From NCBI RefSeq assembly GCF_003352835.1, contig NZ_QLVD01000018.1:1-57667 (forward strand): a DNA stretch of 57,667 nucleotides. The letters run 5' to 3'. The notes beneath the pieces are model-generated. The model was not told the origin of the DNA. It did no database searches and worked only from the letters and a program-made list of their open reading frames with translations. How positions within the stretch are numbered: the stretch's first letter is position 1; each line of letters begins with the position of its first letter. Positions 18,280-26,702 of the stretch are shown here, one piece after another. Source of the stretch: Ornithinimicrobium murale (GTDB lineage: Bacteria; Actinomycetota; Actinomycetes; Actinomycetales; Dermatophilaceae). The translations under genes were made by a program, and so were the position numbers.

Positions 18280-19755
18280 ATGGTCATGACCATCGGAGAG
18301 CAGGAGGTCATCGGCAATCACATCGCAGGCAGGGAGGTTCCTGCTGCCTGTGGCCGCACGAGGATGAAGGTTGCCCCGGCGACGGGGCAGGACCTCGCAC
18401 TGCTTGTGGAGTCTGACGAGCAGGACGTTCAGGCTGCGGTTGAGGCCGCTCGAGCCGCACAGAAGGAGTGGGCGGCCTGCAGCGTCCTAGAGCGGAAGAA
18501 GGGGCTGCTGGCCTGGGCAAACAACCTACGCGACATCGCCAACGACATCTCGATCCTCGACGCCCACGACAGTGGCTCGCCCATCGGCCACGGCAAGAAG
18601 GGATTACTCGTAGGGATTCGACACCTGGAGCACTTCGCCGGACTCGGCTATGAGATAACTGGCGAGACGCTGCCTGTAACGTCGGGGAACCTCCATCTTA
18701 CGGTTCGCGAGCCATACGGGGTGGTCGGAATCCTCACTCCCTTCAACCATCCGTCCTTCTTCCCGATCAAGTTGTCTGCCCCGGCTCTTGCAGCGGGCAA
18801 CGCTGTGATCCTCAAGCCGTCGGAGCAGACTCCACTTAGCGCGACCATGATCGCGCACGCCGCCCATGGCGCACTCCCAGACGGCCTGGTCAATGTTGTC
18901 CATGGCGGACCTGCAGTCGGCCAGGCGATCGTTACCCACCCTGGGATTCAACGGCTCCACCTCACCGGCGGCGTGCCCACAGGACTGGCCATCCAGGAGG
19001 CAGCAGCTCGTAGCGGCTACGTCAAGGAGATATCACTGGAGTTGGGTGGAAAGAACCCTCTGATCATCTTTCCCGACGTCGACGTCAAGCTCGCGGCATC
19101 CACTGCTGTACGCGGTATGAACTTCGACCACCAGGGTCAGTCATGTGGCTCCACATCACGCCTGTTCGTGCACTCCTCCATCGCGAAGGAGGTGACGCGC
19201 CTGGTCGTCGAGCAGGTGAGTCTGATCACGATGGGAGCACCCGAACTTGAGCAGACCCAGATGGGATCGATGGTCTCGCGCCGCCATCAGGAGAGGGTGC
19301 TATCCCTCATCTCCTCGGCCGTTGACGAGGGTGCAGAAGTCCTGGTCGGCGGGTCGGCGCCCGAGGGTGCCCTGTCCTGCGGTGCCTATGTCCAACCGAC
19401 GGTGCTCGGCTCGGTGACCGCTGATATGGATGTCGCTAAGACAGAGATCTTCGGCCCGGTGCTCTCCGTTATCGAATGGGAGGACGAAGAGACGATGATC
19501 GAGGCCGTTAACAGCACAGAATTCGGCCTGACCGGAGCCGTGTACACCAACGACATCACGAAGGCATTACGGACGGCTTCGCGGATCGAATCTGGTTTCG
19601 TTTGGGTGAACGGTATCGAGCGACGTTGGCTTGGCATGCCATTCGGCGGCTACAAGAACTCCGGCACCAGCCATGAGCACGCACGAGAGACGATGATCAG
19701 CTATACCCGCAAGAAGTCAATCAGCGTGATCCTGGATCCCACGACCGCGATCTGA
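18280..19755 (+). CDS. aldehyde dehydrogenase family protein
   Basis: Enzyme of 491 residues with Asn156 in PFNHP, Glu254 in LELGGKNP and catalytic Cys289 in GQSCGSTSR. The FTGST turn of many relatives is replaced by LTGGVPTG. The overall pattern resembles betaine- or benzaldehyde-type dehydrogenases. ACGGAGGAGAAG precedes the ATG. It lies between the oxygenase operon and the IclR gene, on the same strand, and presumably oxidises an aldehyde intermediate of the same pathway. Codon use is more GC-rich than in the oxygenase operon. Confidence 0.82.
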   Translation: MVMTIGEQEVIGNHIAGREVPAACGRTRMKVAPATGQDLALLVESDEQDVQAAVEAARAAQKEWAACSVLERKKGLLAWANNLRDIANDISILDAHDSGSPIGHGKKGLLVGIRHLEHFAGLGYEITGETLPVTSGNLHLTVREPYGVVGILTPFNHPSFFPIKLSAPALAAGNAVILKPSEQTPLSATMIAHAAHGALPDGLVNVVHGGPAVGQAIVTHPGIQRLHLTGGVPTGLAIQEAAARSGYVKEISLELGGKNPLIIFPDVDVKLAASTAVRGMNFDHQGQSCGSTSRLFVHSSIAKEVTRLVVEQVSLITMGAPELEQTQMGSMVSRRHQERVLSLISSAVDEGAEVLVGGSAPEGALSCGAYVQPTVLGSVTADMDVAKTEIFGPVLSVIEWEDEETMIEAVNSTEFGLTGAVYTNDITKALRTASRIESGFVWVNGIERRWLGMPFGGYKNSGTSHEHARETMISYTRKKSISVILDPTTAI

Positions 19756-19917
19756 CTGACCCCGGTACCACGAACCGATGAGGGGAGCCAGGCGCGAAGC
19801 GCAACGGTGGCAACGGGCGCCTGGGGTCCTCTGCATCCTTGCTGGCAGCCGGGCAGTAGCGCGAGGTCGTCTACATCCGTGCATACTGGTGTAGTACTGT
19901 TATGAGAAGAGGTCGAG

Positions 19918-20718
19918 ATGAGTCAATCTGCAGCGGGCCAGGATTCGCACGAGCGCGAGCAGCACGGGGTCCGTACCGTCAAGTCAGCGGACCGAACGTT
20001 GGCGCTCTTAGAGTACCTGATGAGCGTACGCGAGCCGATGACCTTGCGGAGCGTCAGCGAAGATTTGGGGATTCCTCGCGCCAGTGCCTATGCATTGTTG
20101 GTGACACTGCAACGTCGCGGCTGGGTAGATTCGGCCGGAAGTCGGTTTCGTCTGGGCCTCAGCGCACTCCGAGCCGCCGCTTCTGTGATCGATCTGGACG
20201 ACACGGTTCGTGCGACGGAGGGCATCAGGAACGAGCTCGCGGCGCAACTAAGCGAGACAGTGCACCTGGCTAGGCTCGATGGCACCGATGTGGTGTATCT
20301 GCAGTCGTTCATCTCTCCACACTCGCTGTCGGTGGTGACGCGTCCCGGTCGAAGGCTGCCGGCATGGACGACAGCGCTGGGTAAGGCACTGCTAGCCGAC
20401 AGGCCCTGGGCCGAGGTTGACCAACTCTTGCCGAAGCGTTTGGAGGGGATCACGCAGCATTCTGTGACGACCCGTGCCGCGTTGCGGAGGGACCTCGCCG
20501 AGGCAGCTGAGGCAGGGTACGCGCAGGACGACGAAGAGAACACTATTGGTCTGCGGTGTTACGCTATTTCGGTACCGCTGGTGGACCCGCCGCTGTACGC
20601 AATCAGTGTGTCCGTGCCGACTCCCCGGGTAACTTCCAAGAATGAGAAGCAGATCATCCAGGCGCTGAGGAGCGCGCGCGCCACCCTCAGTACAAACTGG
20701 CAGGCGCCGCAGTACTAG
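19918..20718 (+). CDS. IclR family transcriptional regulator
   Basis: DNA-binding regulator of 266 residues. The N-terminal winged helix spans about residues 20-80 (KSADRTLALLEYL; PRASAYALLVTLQRRGWV). The effector domain follows, with the typical ALGKALLA and EENTIGLRCYAISVPL stretches. IclR proteins often control neighbouring operons for aromatic or sugar-acid breakdown in response to a pathway metabolite. It probably regulates this island. The ATG is preceded by GAGGTCGAG. Confidence 0.85.
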   Translation: MSQSAAGQDSHEREQHGVRTVKSADRTLALLEYLMSVREPMTLRSVSEDLGIPRASAYALLVTLQRRGWVDSAGSRFRLGLSALRAAASVIDLDDTVRATEGIRNELAAQLSETVHLARLDGTDVVYLQSFISPHSLSVVTRPGRRLPAWTTALGKALLADRPWAEVDQLLPKRLEGITQHSVTTRAALRRDLAEAAEAGYAQDDEENTIGLRCYAISVPLVDPPLYAISVSVPTPRVTSKNEKQIIQALRSARATLSTNWQAPQY

Positions 20719-21607
20719 GGTCGGTCAGCGGGCAGGAGGCTGCCGAGGCCCTGCACTAGACCCCTAGACCTGACCGGAACGAGAATTCACCGAGCGTTGT
20801 GCCGACACGTTCTGGAAACGCCAGCGCGATGGCGACTTGAACGAGTACAGGGATTCCCAAACCAAGGAGTAGGCAGACGGGGCACCAGTAGCCTGGCGGT
20901 GCGCTCGACCGGCGTCCCAATGGTGGACCATGTCCAGCCCGATGATCAGGTCACCTTTCCCAGTGCCCGGCCTGAGTTTGATCAGTCGGGGCTGATTCTG
21001 TGGTGCGCGGGCTGTTGACCTGCTGGTTTGGGTGCTGGGGTGGTCACTAAGAACCCCGGGTAATCTGGCCTGGTGGGGACGTTCGTGCGCCGAGTCAAGA
21101 CTGGGCTCTGGGGCCACGGCGGTGCAGATCGTGCACAAGCGGGGCCGGACCGTGCGGGGTATCGAGCACGTTGGGTCCGCCCACGACGAGGTCGAGTTGG
21201 CGCTGCTCATGCAGATGGCGCAGGAACGGATGCATGCTGGTCAGGGCCAGCTGCCCTTGGGTGAGGACCGTCCTGGCGGGAGACCGGTGGCCGGCCCGGC
21301 GGTGACCGCGACCCCATCTTTGGTGCTGTGGGAAGCGCTGGAACGTCTCTACGCCGATCTGGGGTTCGATGCCCTGAAGGACCGTACGTTCAAGCAGTTG
21401 GTGCTGGGCCGGATCGTGGAGCCCACCTCCAAGGTCGACACCATCCGGGTGCTGGGCGAACTCGGCGTCAAGGCGCCCGGGCAGGCGACGGTCTACCGGT
21501 GTCTGTCCCGCGCTGTCGAGCGTGGCTACCGCGACCAGCTGGGGGCCGCCTGCTATGCCCATGCCGCGCCTACCGGACGGCTCGGCGCGGTGCTGTATGA
21601 CCTGACG

Positions 21608-21614
21608 ACGCTCT
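21608..21614. repeat. direct repeat ACGCTCT, left of the RIT element
   Basis: Same 7-mer as at 24983-24989. Only one copy is needed to restore the transposase reading frame, so the pair marks the insertion site as a target duplication or a shared recombination core. Confidence 0.75.
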
Positions 21615-21633
21615 TATGCCGACATCGGCATAA
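21614..21633. repeat. perfect palindrome at the left RIT terminus
   Basis: TTATGCCGACATCGGCATAA: 9-base arms around CA. It lies outside the long inverted repeat and has no counterpart at the right end. It looks like a full two-armed recombinase binding site. Confidence 0.75.
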
Positions 21634-21634
21634 C

Positions 21635-21722
21635 AGCGTTTATGCCGACGTCCTGGTTATGCCGATGTTTGGGGCATCGGAGCAGGTCAGCCCTGCTGTG
21701 GTGGGGTGAGAGGTCGGCATAA
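21635..21722. repeat. left 88-bp inverted repeat of the RIT element
   Basis: Matches the reverse complement of 24900-24987 at 87 of 88 positions; the mismatch is T at 21651 against C. It contains TTATGCCGA-type motifs near 21640 and 21657 and an inverted one near 21714, and an inner palindrome-like part (TTTGGGGCATCGGAGC). The motifs are probably recombinase binding sites. Confidence 0.9.
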
Positions 21723-21769
21723 GCAGATGGGTGGAGCCTTCAAGTGTTCTCTACTTGGAGGTGGTTCGA

Positions 21770-22978
21770 ATGCGTCCTGTTCACCCTGGCCCACCGAGGG
21801 GCCCACTCACGGGCGCGGCGGTTGCTGATCTTCGTCAGTGGCTGACAGCTCAGCAATATTCACCCGGAACGATTCCCCAGGTCATCAGCGTCGCAGCGTG
21901 GTTCAGCAACTGGATGGATGATCACGCCGTCGCGCTTGAGGTTGTTGACGATGAAGTGTTGGGTCAGTTCATCGCTGGTTTCGCCCCGGGCGCTGCGGGT
22001 CGCGCGATGGCTGTGTGCCGACTTCCCGTCCTACGTCGCTATCTACTTGATCCTCATAGCCGGCCGCCACGCACGCCACGCTCGGAAGACCTTGGGCCCG
22101 TTGGTCAGGAACTGGATGCCTGGGGCCGCTGGCAGCGCGAACAGGGCGGGATCAGCCGGGAAGTCGTCGGAAACCGGCGTCACTGGGTAGGCGGCTTCGT
22201 CGCCACGCTGCTGGAAGGCAGCGTGCTGAGGTGGGACACAGTCGGTATCGAGGGCGTCAACGCCTACGTCGCTGAGCGCGGCAAGGGCTACGCGCCGGCA
22301 TCTTGTTCGCTGCTGGTCAGCGCGATGCGGTGCTTGCTGCGCTGGGCGCTGGTGACCGGTCGGATCGACCGGGACCTGGGCCCTGGCGTGCTGCGGGCGC
22401 GGGCCACCCGCGCGACGCTGCCACGTGGCCTGAGCCCGGCACAGTTCGAAGCGCTGCTGGCCGCGACTGACCCGACGACCCCGGTGGGTGCGCGCGACCG
22501 AGCCGTGTTGATCACGTTGGCGCGCCTTGGGTTGCGTGCGGGCGAGGCCGCCGGCCTCGTGCTCGATGACATCGACTGGGCCACTGGCCGGCTCAGCGTC
22601 ATCGGCAAACACCACCGTCGTTTGACCCTTCCCCTGCCCGAGGATGTGGCCCACACGATCATCGCGTGGCTGCGCGTCCGTCCCGCTGCCGCCGGGGACC
22701 GGGCCGTGTTCGTCCGTTTACGAGCACCCATCAGCAGGCTGACCAGCGCGGGCATCTCAAGTATCGTCGCGCACGCCGCCCAGCGGGCCGATCTCGGCGT
22801 GATGCACGCCCACCGGCTGCGGCATACCGCAGCGACGAACGTTCTCGCCGCTGGAGGGTCTCTGGTCGAGGCTCAAGAGCTGCTCGGCCACGCACACCGC
22901 GACAGCACGCGCGTGTACGCACGGACCGACCTGATCTCGCTGCGGACGCTAGCCGTGCCGTTCGGGAGGCTGCCGTGA
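21770..22978 (+). CDS. tyrosine recombinase RitA-like
   Basis: First recombinase of the trio, 402 residues. An N-terminal core-binding domain (LRQWLTAQQYSPGTIPQVIS) and a middle region precede the catalytic domain. The catalytic domain has Arg in LGLRAGEAAGL, Lys in GKHHRRLTLPL, HRLRHTAATNVL, LGHAHRDSTRVYAR and the nucleophilic Tyr. A GGAGGTGG site lies 9 bases before this ATG, better than the upstream ATG at 21731. Its stop overlaps the next start (GTGA). Confidence 0.87.
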   Translation: MRPVHPGPPRGPLTGAAVADLRQWLTAQQYSPGTIPQVISVAAWFSNWMDDHAVALEVVDDEVLGQFIAGFAPGAAGRAMAVCRLPVLRRYLLDPHSRPPRTPRSEDLGPVGQELDAWGRWQREQGGISREVVGNRRHWVGGFVATLLEGSVLRWDTVGIEGVNAYVAERGKGYAPASCSLLVSAMRCLLRWALVTGRIDRDLGPGVLRARATRATLPRGLSPAQFEALLAATDPTTPVGARDRAVLITLARLGLRAGEAAGLVLDDIDWATGRLSVIGKHHRRLTLPLPEDVAHTIIAWLRVRPAAAGDRAVFVRLRAPISRLTSAGISSIVAHAAQRADLGVMHAHRLRHTAATNVLAAGGSLVEAQELLGHAHRDSTRVYARTDLISLRTLAVPFGRLP

Positions 22979-23913
22979 AGACGCTGCACGCCGAACTCGA
23001 CGCCTATCTGGACGCACGCCGCGCCCTGGGCTACAAGCTGATCACCAGCGAGTACCTACTCCGGCAGTTCTGCACCTGGCTGGCCACACGCGGCAAGGCT
23101 GAGACGTTCACGGTCGATGACGCGGTGGCATGGGCTCGTGAGCCGGTCAACGCGCAACCGGTGTGGTGGACCCAACGGCTCACCGCGGTGCGTCCCTTCG
23201 CGGCCTACCTCAATGCCTGCGGTCGGAACGTTCCTCTCGTCCCACGTTCCCTGCTGCCCCGGGCCACCACGCGGGCAACGCCGTTTATCTACTCCCAGGC
23301 CGACGTGGACGCCCTGCTCGACGCGTGCCCCGCCGTGTTCGCGAACGTGAGGGTGGCCGCGACGATGCGGGCGATCGTGGGGTTGCTGGTCGCTACCGGG
23401 ATCCGGATCGGGGAAGCCGTTGCATTGACGGTCCCGGATCTGGACACCGGCAACGACGTCATCCTCGTGCGCGGGAGCAAGACCCCACTAGACCGTCTCG
23501 TCCCGCTCGACCCGACCACGACGGCCGTGCTGGTCGACTACCTCGCCATGCCCGAACGCGCAGCCACCCACCCCGACCCTGACGGCCCGGTCTTCGTCAC
23601 CTACAAAGGCACCGGTTTCGGGATCGAGATGATCGAGCAGTACTTCAAACGGTTGACCCGCGCGGCGGGACTCACGCCTCGTGGCCGGGCCCGGCCACGG
23701 CTACACGACCTGCGGCATACCTTCGCCACCGCGCACATGGCCGCCGCGTACCAGGACCGTGGCGACCCTCAACTGACCTTGTCGCTGCTGACGACCTGGC
23801 TCGGGCACACCCAGGTGGCGCACACCTACTGGTACCTCAGCGCCACACCGCAACTGATGGCGATGGCCGCCGAACGTCTCCAACCAACTGCCCGGACGGC
23901 AGGCGAGTCATGA
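22975..23913 (+). CDS. tyrosine recombinase RitB-like
   Basis: Second recombinase, 312 residues. The N-terminal SAM-like domain (ELDAYLDARRALGYKLI) is followed by the catalytic residues: Arg in ATGIRIGEAVAL, Lys in GSKTPLDRLVPL, HDLRHTFATAHM, and LGHTQVAHTYWYL with the Tyr. GTG overlaps the RitA stop and its TGA overlaps the RitC start (ATGA). The three proteins are thus translated as one coupled set and probably act together. Confidence 0.87.
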   Translation: MKTLHAELDAYLDARRALGYKLITSEYLLRQFCTWLATRGKAETFTVDDAVAWAREPVNAQPVWWTQRLTAVRPFAAYLNACGRNVPLVPRSLLPRATTRATPFIYSQADVDALLDACPAVFANVRVAATMRAIVGLLVATGIRIGEAVALTVPDLDTGNDVILVRGSKTPLDRLVPLDPTTTAVLVDYLAMPERAATHPDPDGPVFVTYKGTGFGIEMIEQYFKRLTRAAGLTPRGRARPRLHDLRHTFATAHMAAAYQDRGDPQLTLSLLTTWLGHTQVAHTYWYLSATPQLMAMAAERLQPTARTAGES

Positions 23914-24899
23914 ACACGCTGGCCCTTGCGCTGCAGCAGTACTTCACCAGTTACGCCCAGGCTCAGCGTGACCTGTCGCCCAACACCATCGCGGCCTACC
24001 GCGACACCTGGCGCATCCTCATCAAACACCTCACCGAGGTCCTCGGCGTAAACGCCGACGAGATCGACTTCGATGCCCTCACTGCCGAACTCGTAACCGG
24101 ATTCCTGGACCACCTCGAGCAGGTGCGCGGCAACAGCGTCGCCACCCGAAACGCGCGGTTGACAGCGATCCGAGCGGTCCTCACCCGCGCGCAACCCGAC
24201 ACTCCCGAGCACGCCGGAACGATCACCCGGATCCTGGCGATACCGACGAAACGTCGCGCCAAGCCCATCGTGGAGTTTCTCGACACCGCCGAGACCAATG
24301 CCCTGCTGGCCGCACCGGACCGCACCACCTGGACCGGGCTACGAGACCACACCCTGCTCGCTTTAGACATCCAAACCGGACTGCGCATCAGCGAGCTGTG
24401 CTCCCTGAGCACGAGCGACATCCACCTGGGCACCGGCGCGCACGTCACCTGCACCGGCAAAGGCCGCCGGCACCGAGCAACCCCGCTAACCGCCGCCACC
24501 GCCGCGCTCTTGACCGGCTACCTCGACCAGCGCACGAACAAACCAGGAACCGTGCTCTTCTGCGGCCCCCGCGGACAACAACTCTCCCGCGACGCTGTAG
24601 AACACCGCCTTGCCGTGCACCTAGCCACCGCCAGGACACACTGTCCGAGCCTGACCGAGAAGAAGGTCACGATGCACACCCTGCGGCACACCTCTGCGAT
24701 GAACCTCCTCGCCGCTGGCGTCGATCTCGCCGTGATCTCCCTGTGGCTCGGTCACCAGAACACCCACTCCACCGACGTCTACCTCCACGCAGACATGACG
24801 ATCAAGCAGACCGCGCTTGACCGGACCCGACCAGCCGACGTCCGACCGGGCGCTTACCACCCCGAACCCGACGTCCTCAGCTGGCTCGCCAGCCTCTGA
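23910..24899 (+). CDS. tyrosine recombinase RitC-like
   Basis: Third recombinase, 329 residues, XerC-like. The SAM-like domain (QQYFTSYAQAQRDLSPNTIA) is followed by Arg in TGLRISELCSL, Lys in GKGRRHRATPL, HTLRHTSAMNLL and LGHQNTHSTDVYLH with the nucleophilic Tyr. The gene stops one base before the right inverted repeat, so element end and coding end nearly coincide. Confidence 0.88.
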   Translation: MNTLALALQQYFTSYAQAQRDLSPNTIAAYRDTWRILIKHLTEVLGVNADEIDFDALTAELVTGFLDHLEQVRGNSVATRNARLTAIRAVLTRAQPDTPEHAGTITRILAIPTKRRAKPIVEFLDTAETNALLAAPDRTTWTGLRDHTLLALDIQTGLRISELCSLSTSDIHLGTGAHVTCTGKGRRHRATPLTAATAALLTGYLDQRTNKPGTVLFCGPRGQQLSRDAVEHRLAVHLATARTHCPSLTEKKVTMHTLRHTSAMNLLAAGVDLAVISLWLGHQNTHSTDVYLHADMTIKQTALDRTRPADVRPGAYHPEPDVLSWLASL

Positions 24900-24987
24900 T
24901 TATGCCGACCTCTCACCCCACCACAGCAGGGCTGACCTGCTCCGATGCCCCAAACATCGGCATAACCAGGGCGTCGGCATAAACGCT
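24900..24987. repeat. right 88-bp inverted repeat of the RIT element
   Basis: Partner of 21635-21722. Its outer five bases (ACGCT) overlap the right copy of the 7-bp direct repeat. It contains TTATGCCGACC at its inner edge, ATCGGCATAACC near 24956 and GTCGGCATAAAC near 24974. Confidence 0.9.
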
Positions 24988-24989
24988 CT
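24983..24989. repeat. direct repeat ACGCTCT, right of the RIT element
   Basis: Identical to 21608-21614; the transposase reading resumes directly after it with ATTTCGAG. Confidence 0.75.
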
Positions 24990-26048
24990 ATTTCGAGACT
25001 CCGAAGGAAGACGCGCTACGCAAGGTCGGCATGTCTAAGGAGCGACGCGTCGACCCGCAAGTGACTGTCGGGCTGCTGTGCGACACAAGCGGTTTCCCGC
25101 TGGCTGTGCACCTGTTCGAGGGGAACAAGGCGGAGACAAAGACCCTGATTCCCGTCCTGCAGGAGTTCCAGGAGAGCCACCAGGTCACCGAACTCGTCGT
25201 GGTGGCCGATGCGGGGATGCTGTCCGCGGCGAATCTGCTGGCCCTAGAAGATGCCGGGTTGTCGTTCATCGTCGGCTCCCGCGCGGCGAAGACCCCGTAC
25301 GACCTGGCCACCCACTTCAAGACCAAGGGCAATCACTTCACCGACGGGCAGACCGTGGAGACCACCCGGGCCATGGGTACCGGCAAGGACAAACGCACCC
25401 GCCGGGTCGTGTACCACTACTCGTTCAAGCGGTCTAAGAACGATGACCGGGCGATCAACGCGATGGTCAAGAAGGCCGAGGACGTCGCCGCCGGGAAGCG
25501 GCCGCTGAAGCGTGACCGGTTCGTGCGGGTCGACGGTGCGACCAAGGGCGTGAACTGGGACCTCGTTGAACGGGCCAGATCGATGACCGGGCTGAAAGGT
25601 TATGTCACGAACATCGGCGTCGAGCAGATGGACGGACTCGCCGTGGTGGCCGCTTACCACGACCTGTACCAGGTCGAACGGTCCTTCCGGATGGCCAAGT
25701 CCGACCTCAAAGCGCGACCTATTCTTCACCGCACCAAGGACTCGATCGAGGCCCACCTGAGTATCGTGTTCGCCGCCCTGGCGATTTCCCGCGAGGCCCA
25801 GCAACGCACCGGCGCCTCGATCAAGAAGATCCTCAATACCCTGCGGCCCCTCCGCTCGGCCGTGATCACCGCTGGCGACTCCACGATCACCGCCGCCCCA
25901 GCCATCCCACCAGAGGCCGCCGAGTTGCTAGACCTCCTCAACCCGGGTGGTCACTAAAGTGATCAAACTCAGGCCCGGCACCGTCGGCGAACAGCCTCAA
26001 ATCCGAGGGCGCTTCACCGTCCTACGGCTGCCAGATGAAAGGACGAGG

Positions 26049-26702
26049 CTAAGCGGATGCTGATACGTGGGACACGACGTCCGCCACAGCCATGACGTCC
26101 CCAATCGAACGGTCCATATCCAGGAGGCTGTTGGCGTGCGCTCGCGCAGAGCGGTCCCCTACCGCCTCCTCGGCGATGATGACGTGCAGGTTGTAGTCGT
26201 GCGCAGAACTCGCTGTCTCACGCACACAACCGCTCGTTGAGCAGCCTGCCAGGATCACTGTATCGACTCGTTTCGCGACCAACTGGCTCAGCAAGGTTGT
26301 GCCAAAAAAAGCACTTGCGCGTTGCTTCACGATGAGCACTTCATCGTCCCGACGATTGAGCCGAGGGTCGAGATCGACCCACTCAGAATCTTGGACGAGC
26401 AGATCGCGCCCCGGGCGCTTCTTGTTGATGACGGCTCCTCTGTCCAGGAGGCCAGGGGCGTATGCCGTAGTGGTGAAGAAGACGGGGACCTCCGCCAGAC
26501 GGGCTGCGGCTAGTAGCTCCACAGCGTGTTCAACCACGTCGTCCAACGATGCCCCCAGCTGAGAGCGCTCATCTAGCCACGCCCTTGCTAGGTCGATGAC
26601 GAGTAAGGCCGGCTGGACTCCAAAGCCGACACGGTCACCAAATCCTCGGTCGAGATAGAACTGACGTTCTTCTGCGAACTGATTCAGCACTGAGGTACTC
26701 AT
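26049..26702 (-). CDS. isochorismatase-family amidohydrolase, N-carbamoylsarcosine amidase-like
   Basis: Cytoplasmic cysteine hydrolase of 217 residues. The triad is Asp37 (LLVIDLARAW), Lys126 (IVKQRASAFFGT) and Cys159 (GCSTSGCVRETA). The C-terminal EEAVGDRSARAH and GDVMAVADVV fit the N-carbamoylsarcosine amidase and maleamate amidase branch, which cleaves C-N amide bonds. Its ATG overlaps the permease stop (ATGA), so it is part of the importer operon. This suggests that the imported solute, or something made from it, carries an amide or carbamoyl group. Confidence 0.8.
   Translation of the reverse strand: MSTSVLNQFAEERQFYLDRGFGDRVGFGVQPALLVIDLARAWLDERSQLGASLDDVVEHAVELLAAARLAEVPVFFTTTAYAPGLLDRGAVINKKRPGRDLLVQDSEWVDLDPRLNRRDDEVLIVKQRASAFFGTTLLSQLVAKRVDTVILAGCSTSGCVRETASSAHDYNLHVIIAEEAVGDRSARAHANSLLDMDRSIGDVMAVADVVSHVSASA

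Larger units (their letters stand above)
21615..24982 (+). mobile_element. RIT (recombinase-in-trio) element, 3368 bp
   Basis: Three overlapping tyrosine recombinase genes in one direction fill the element between long inverted repeats. This is the hallmark of RIT elements. Its outermost bases are TATGCCGAC on the left and GTCGGCATA on the right. It is flanked by ACGCTCT on both sides and sits inside an IS1634 transposase gene. All three recombinases keep their catalytic residues, so the element looks intact. It carries no cargo gene. Confidence 0.88.
21073..25957 (+). pseudogene. IS1634-family transposase, split by the RIT element and frameshifted
   Basis: The two coding pieces are about 21073-21614 and 24990-25957. 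When joined across one copy of ACGCTCT they read without a break (YDLTTL continuing into YFETPKED). The second piece holds GMSKERRVDPQVTVGLL, FEGNKAETKTL, VVADAGMLSAAN and the C-terminal YHDLYQVERSFRMAKSDL with the last catalytic acid. There is also a one-base frameshift at 21101-21110: the frame begins at GTG 21073 (GTFVRRVKTG) and must shift to continue as SGATAVQIVHKRGR. The transposase is therefore damaged twice and should be inactive. Confidence 0.85.
20963..25981 (+). mobile_element. IS1634-family insertion sequence, interrupted by a RIT element
   Basis: Terminal inverted repeats are at 20964-20984 (TGCC, one variable base, GGCCTGAGTTTGATCA) and 25960-25980 (reverse complement, one mismatch); one further base pairs outside. 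Without the 3368-base insert and one flanking 7-mer the element is about 1.64 kb. It encodes a single DDE transposase on the plus strand. I see no clear target duplication. It lies between the IclR gene and the amidohydrolase/importer genes. Confidence 0.75.

Noticed and set aside
20764..21210. Minus-strand frame across the left end of the IS element
   Set aside because: It spans the IS inverted repeat and the transposase start, has no ribosome site and no recognisable motif.
21615..24982. Tn554-type transposon or integron
   Set aside because: The three recombinases are all of tyrosine type with coupled starts and long inverted repeats. There is no TnpC-like small protein, cargo gene or attC site, so RIT fits better.
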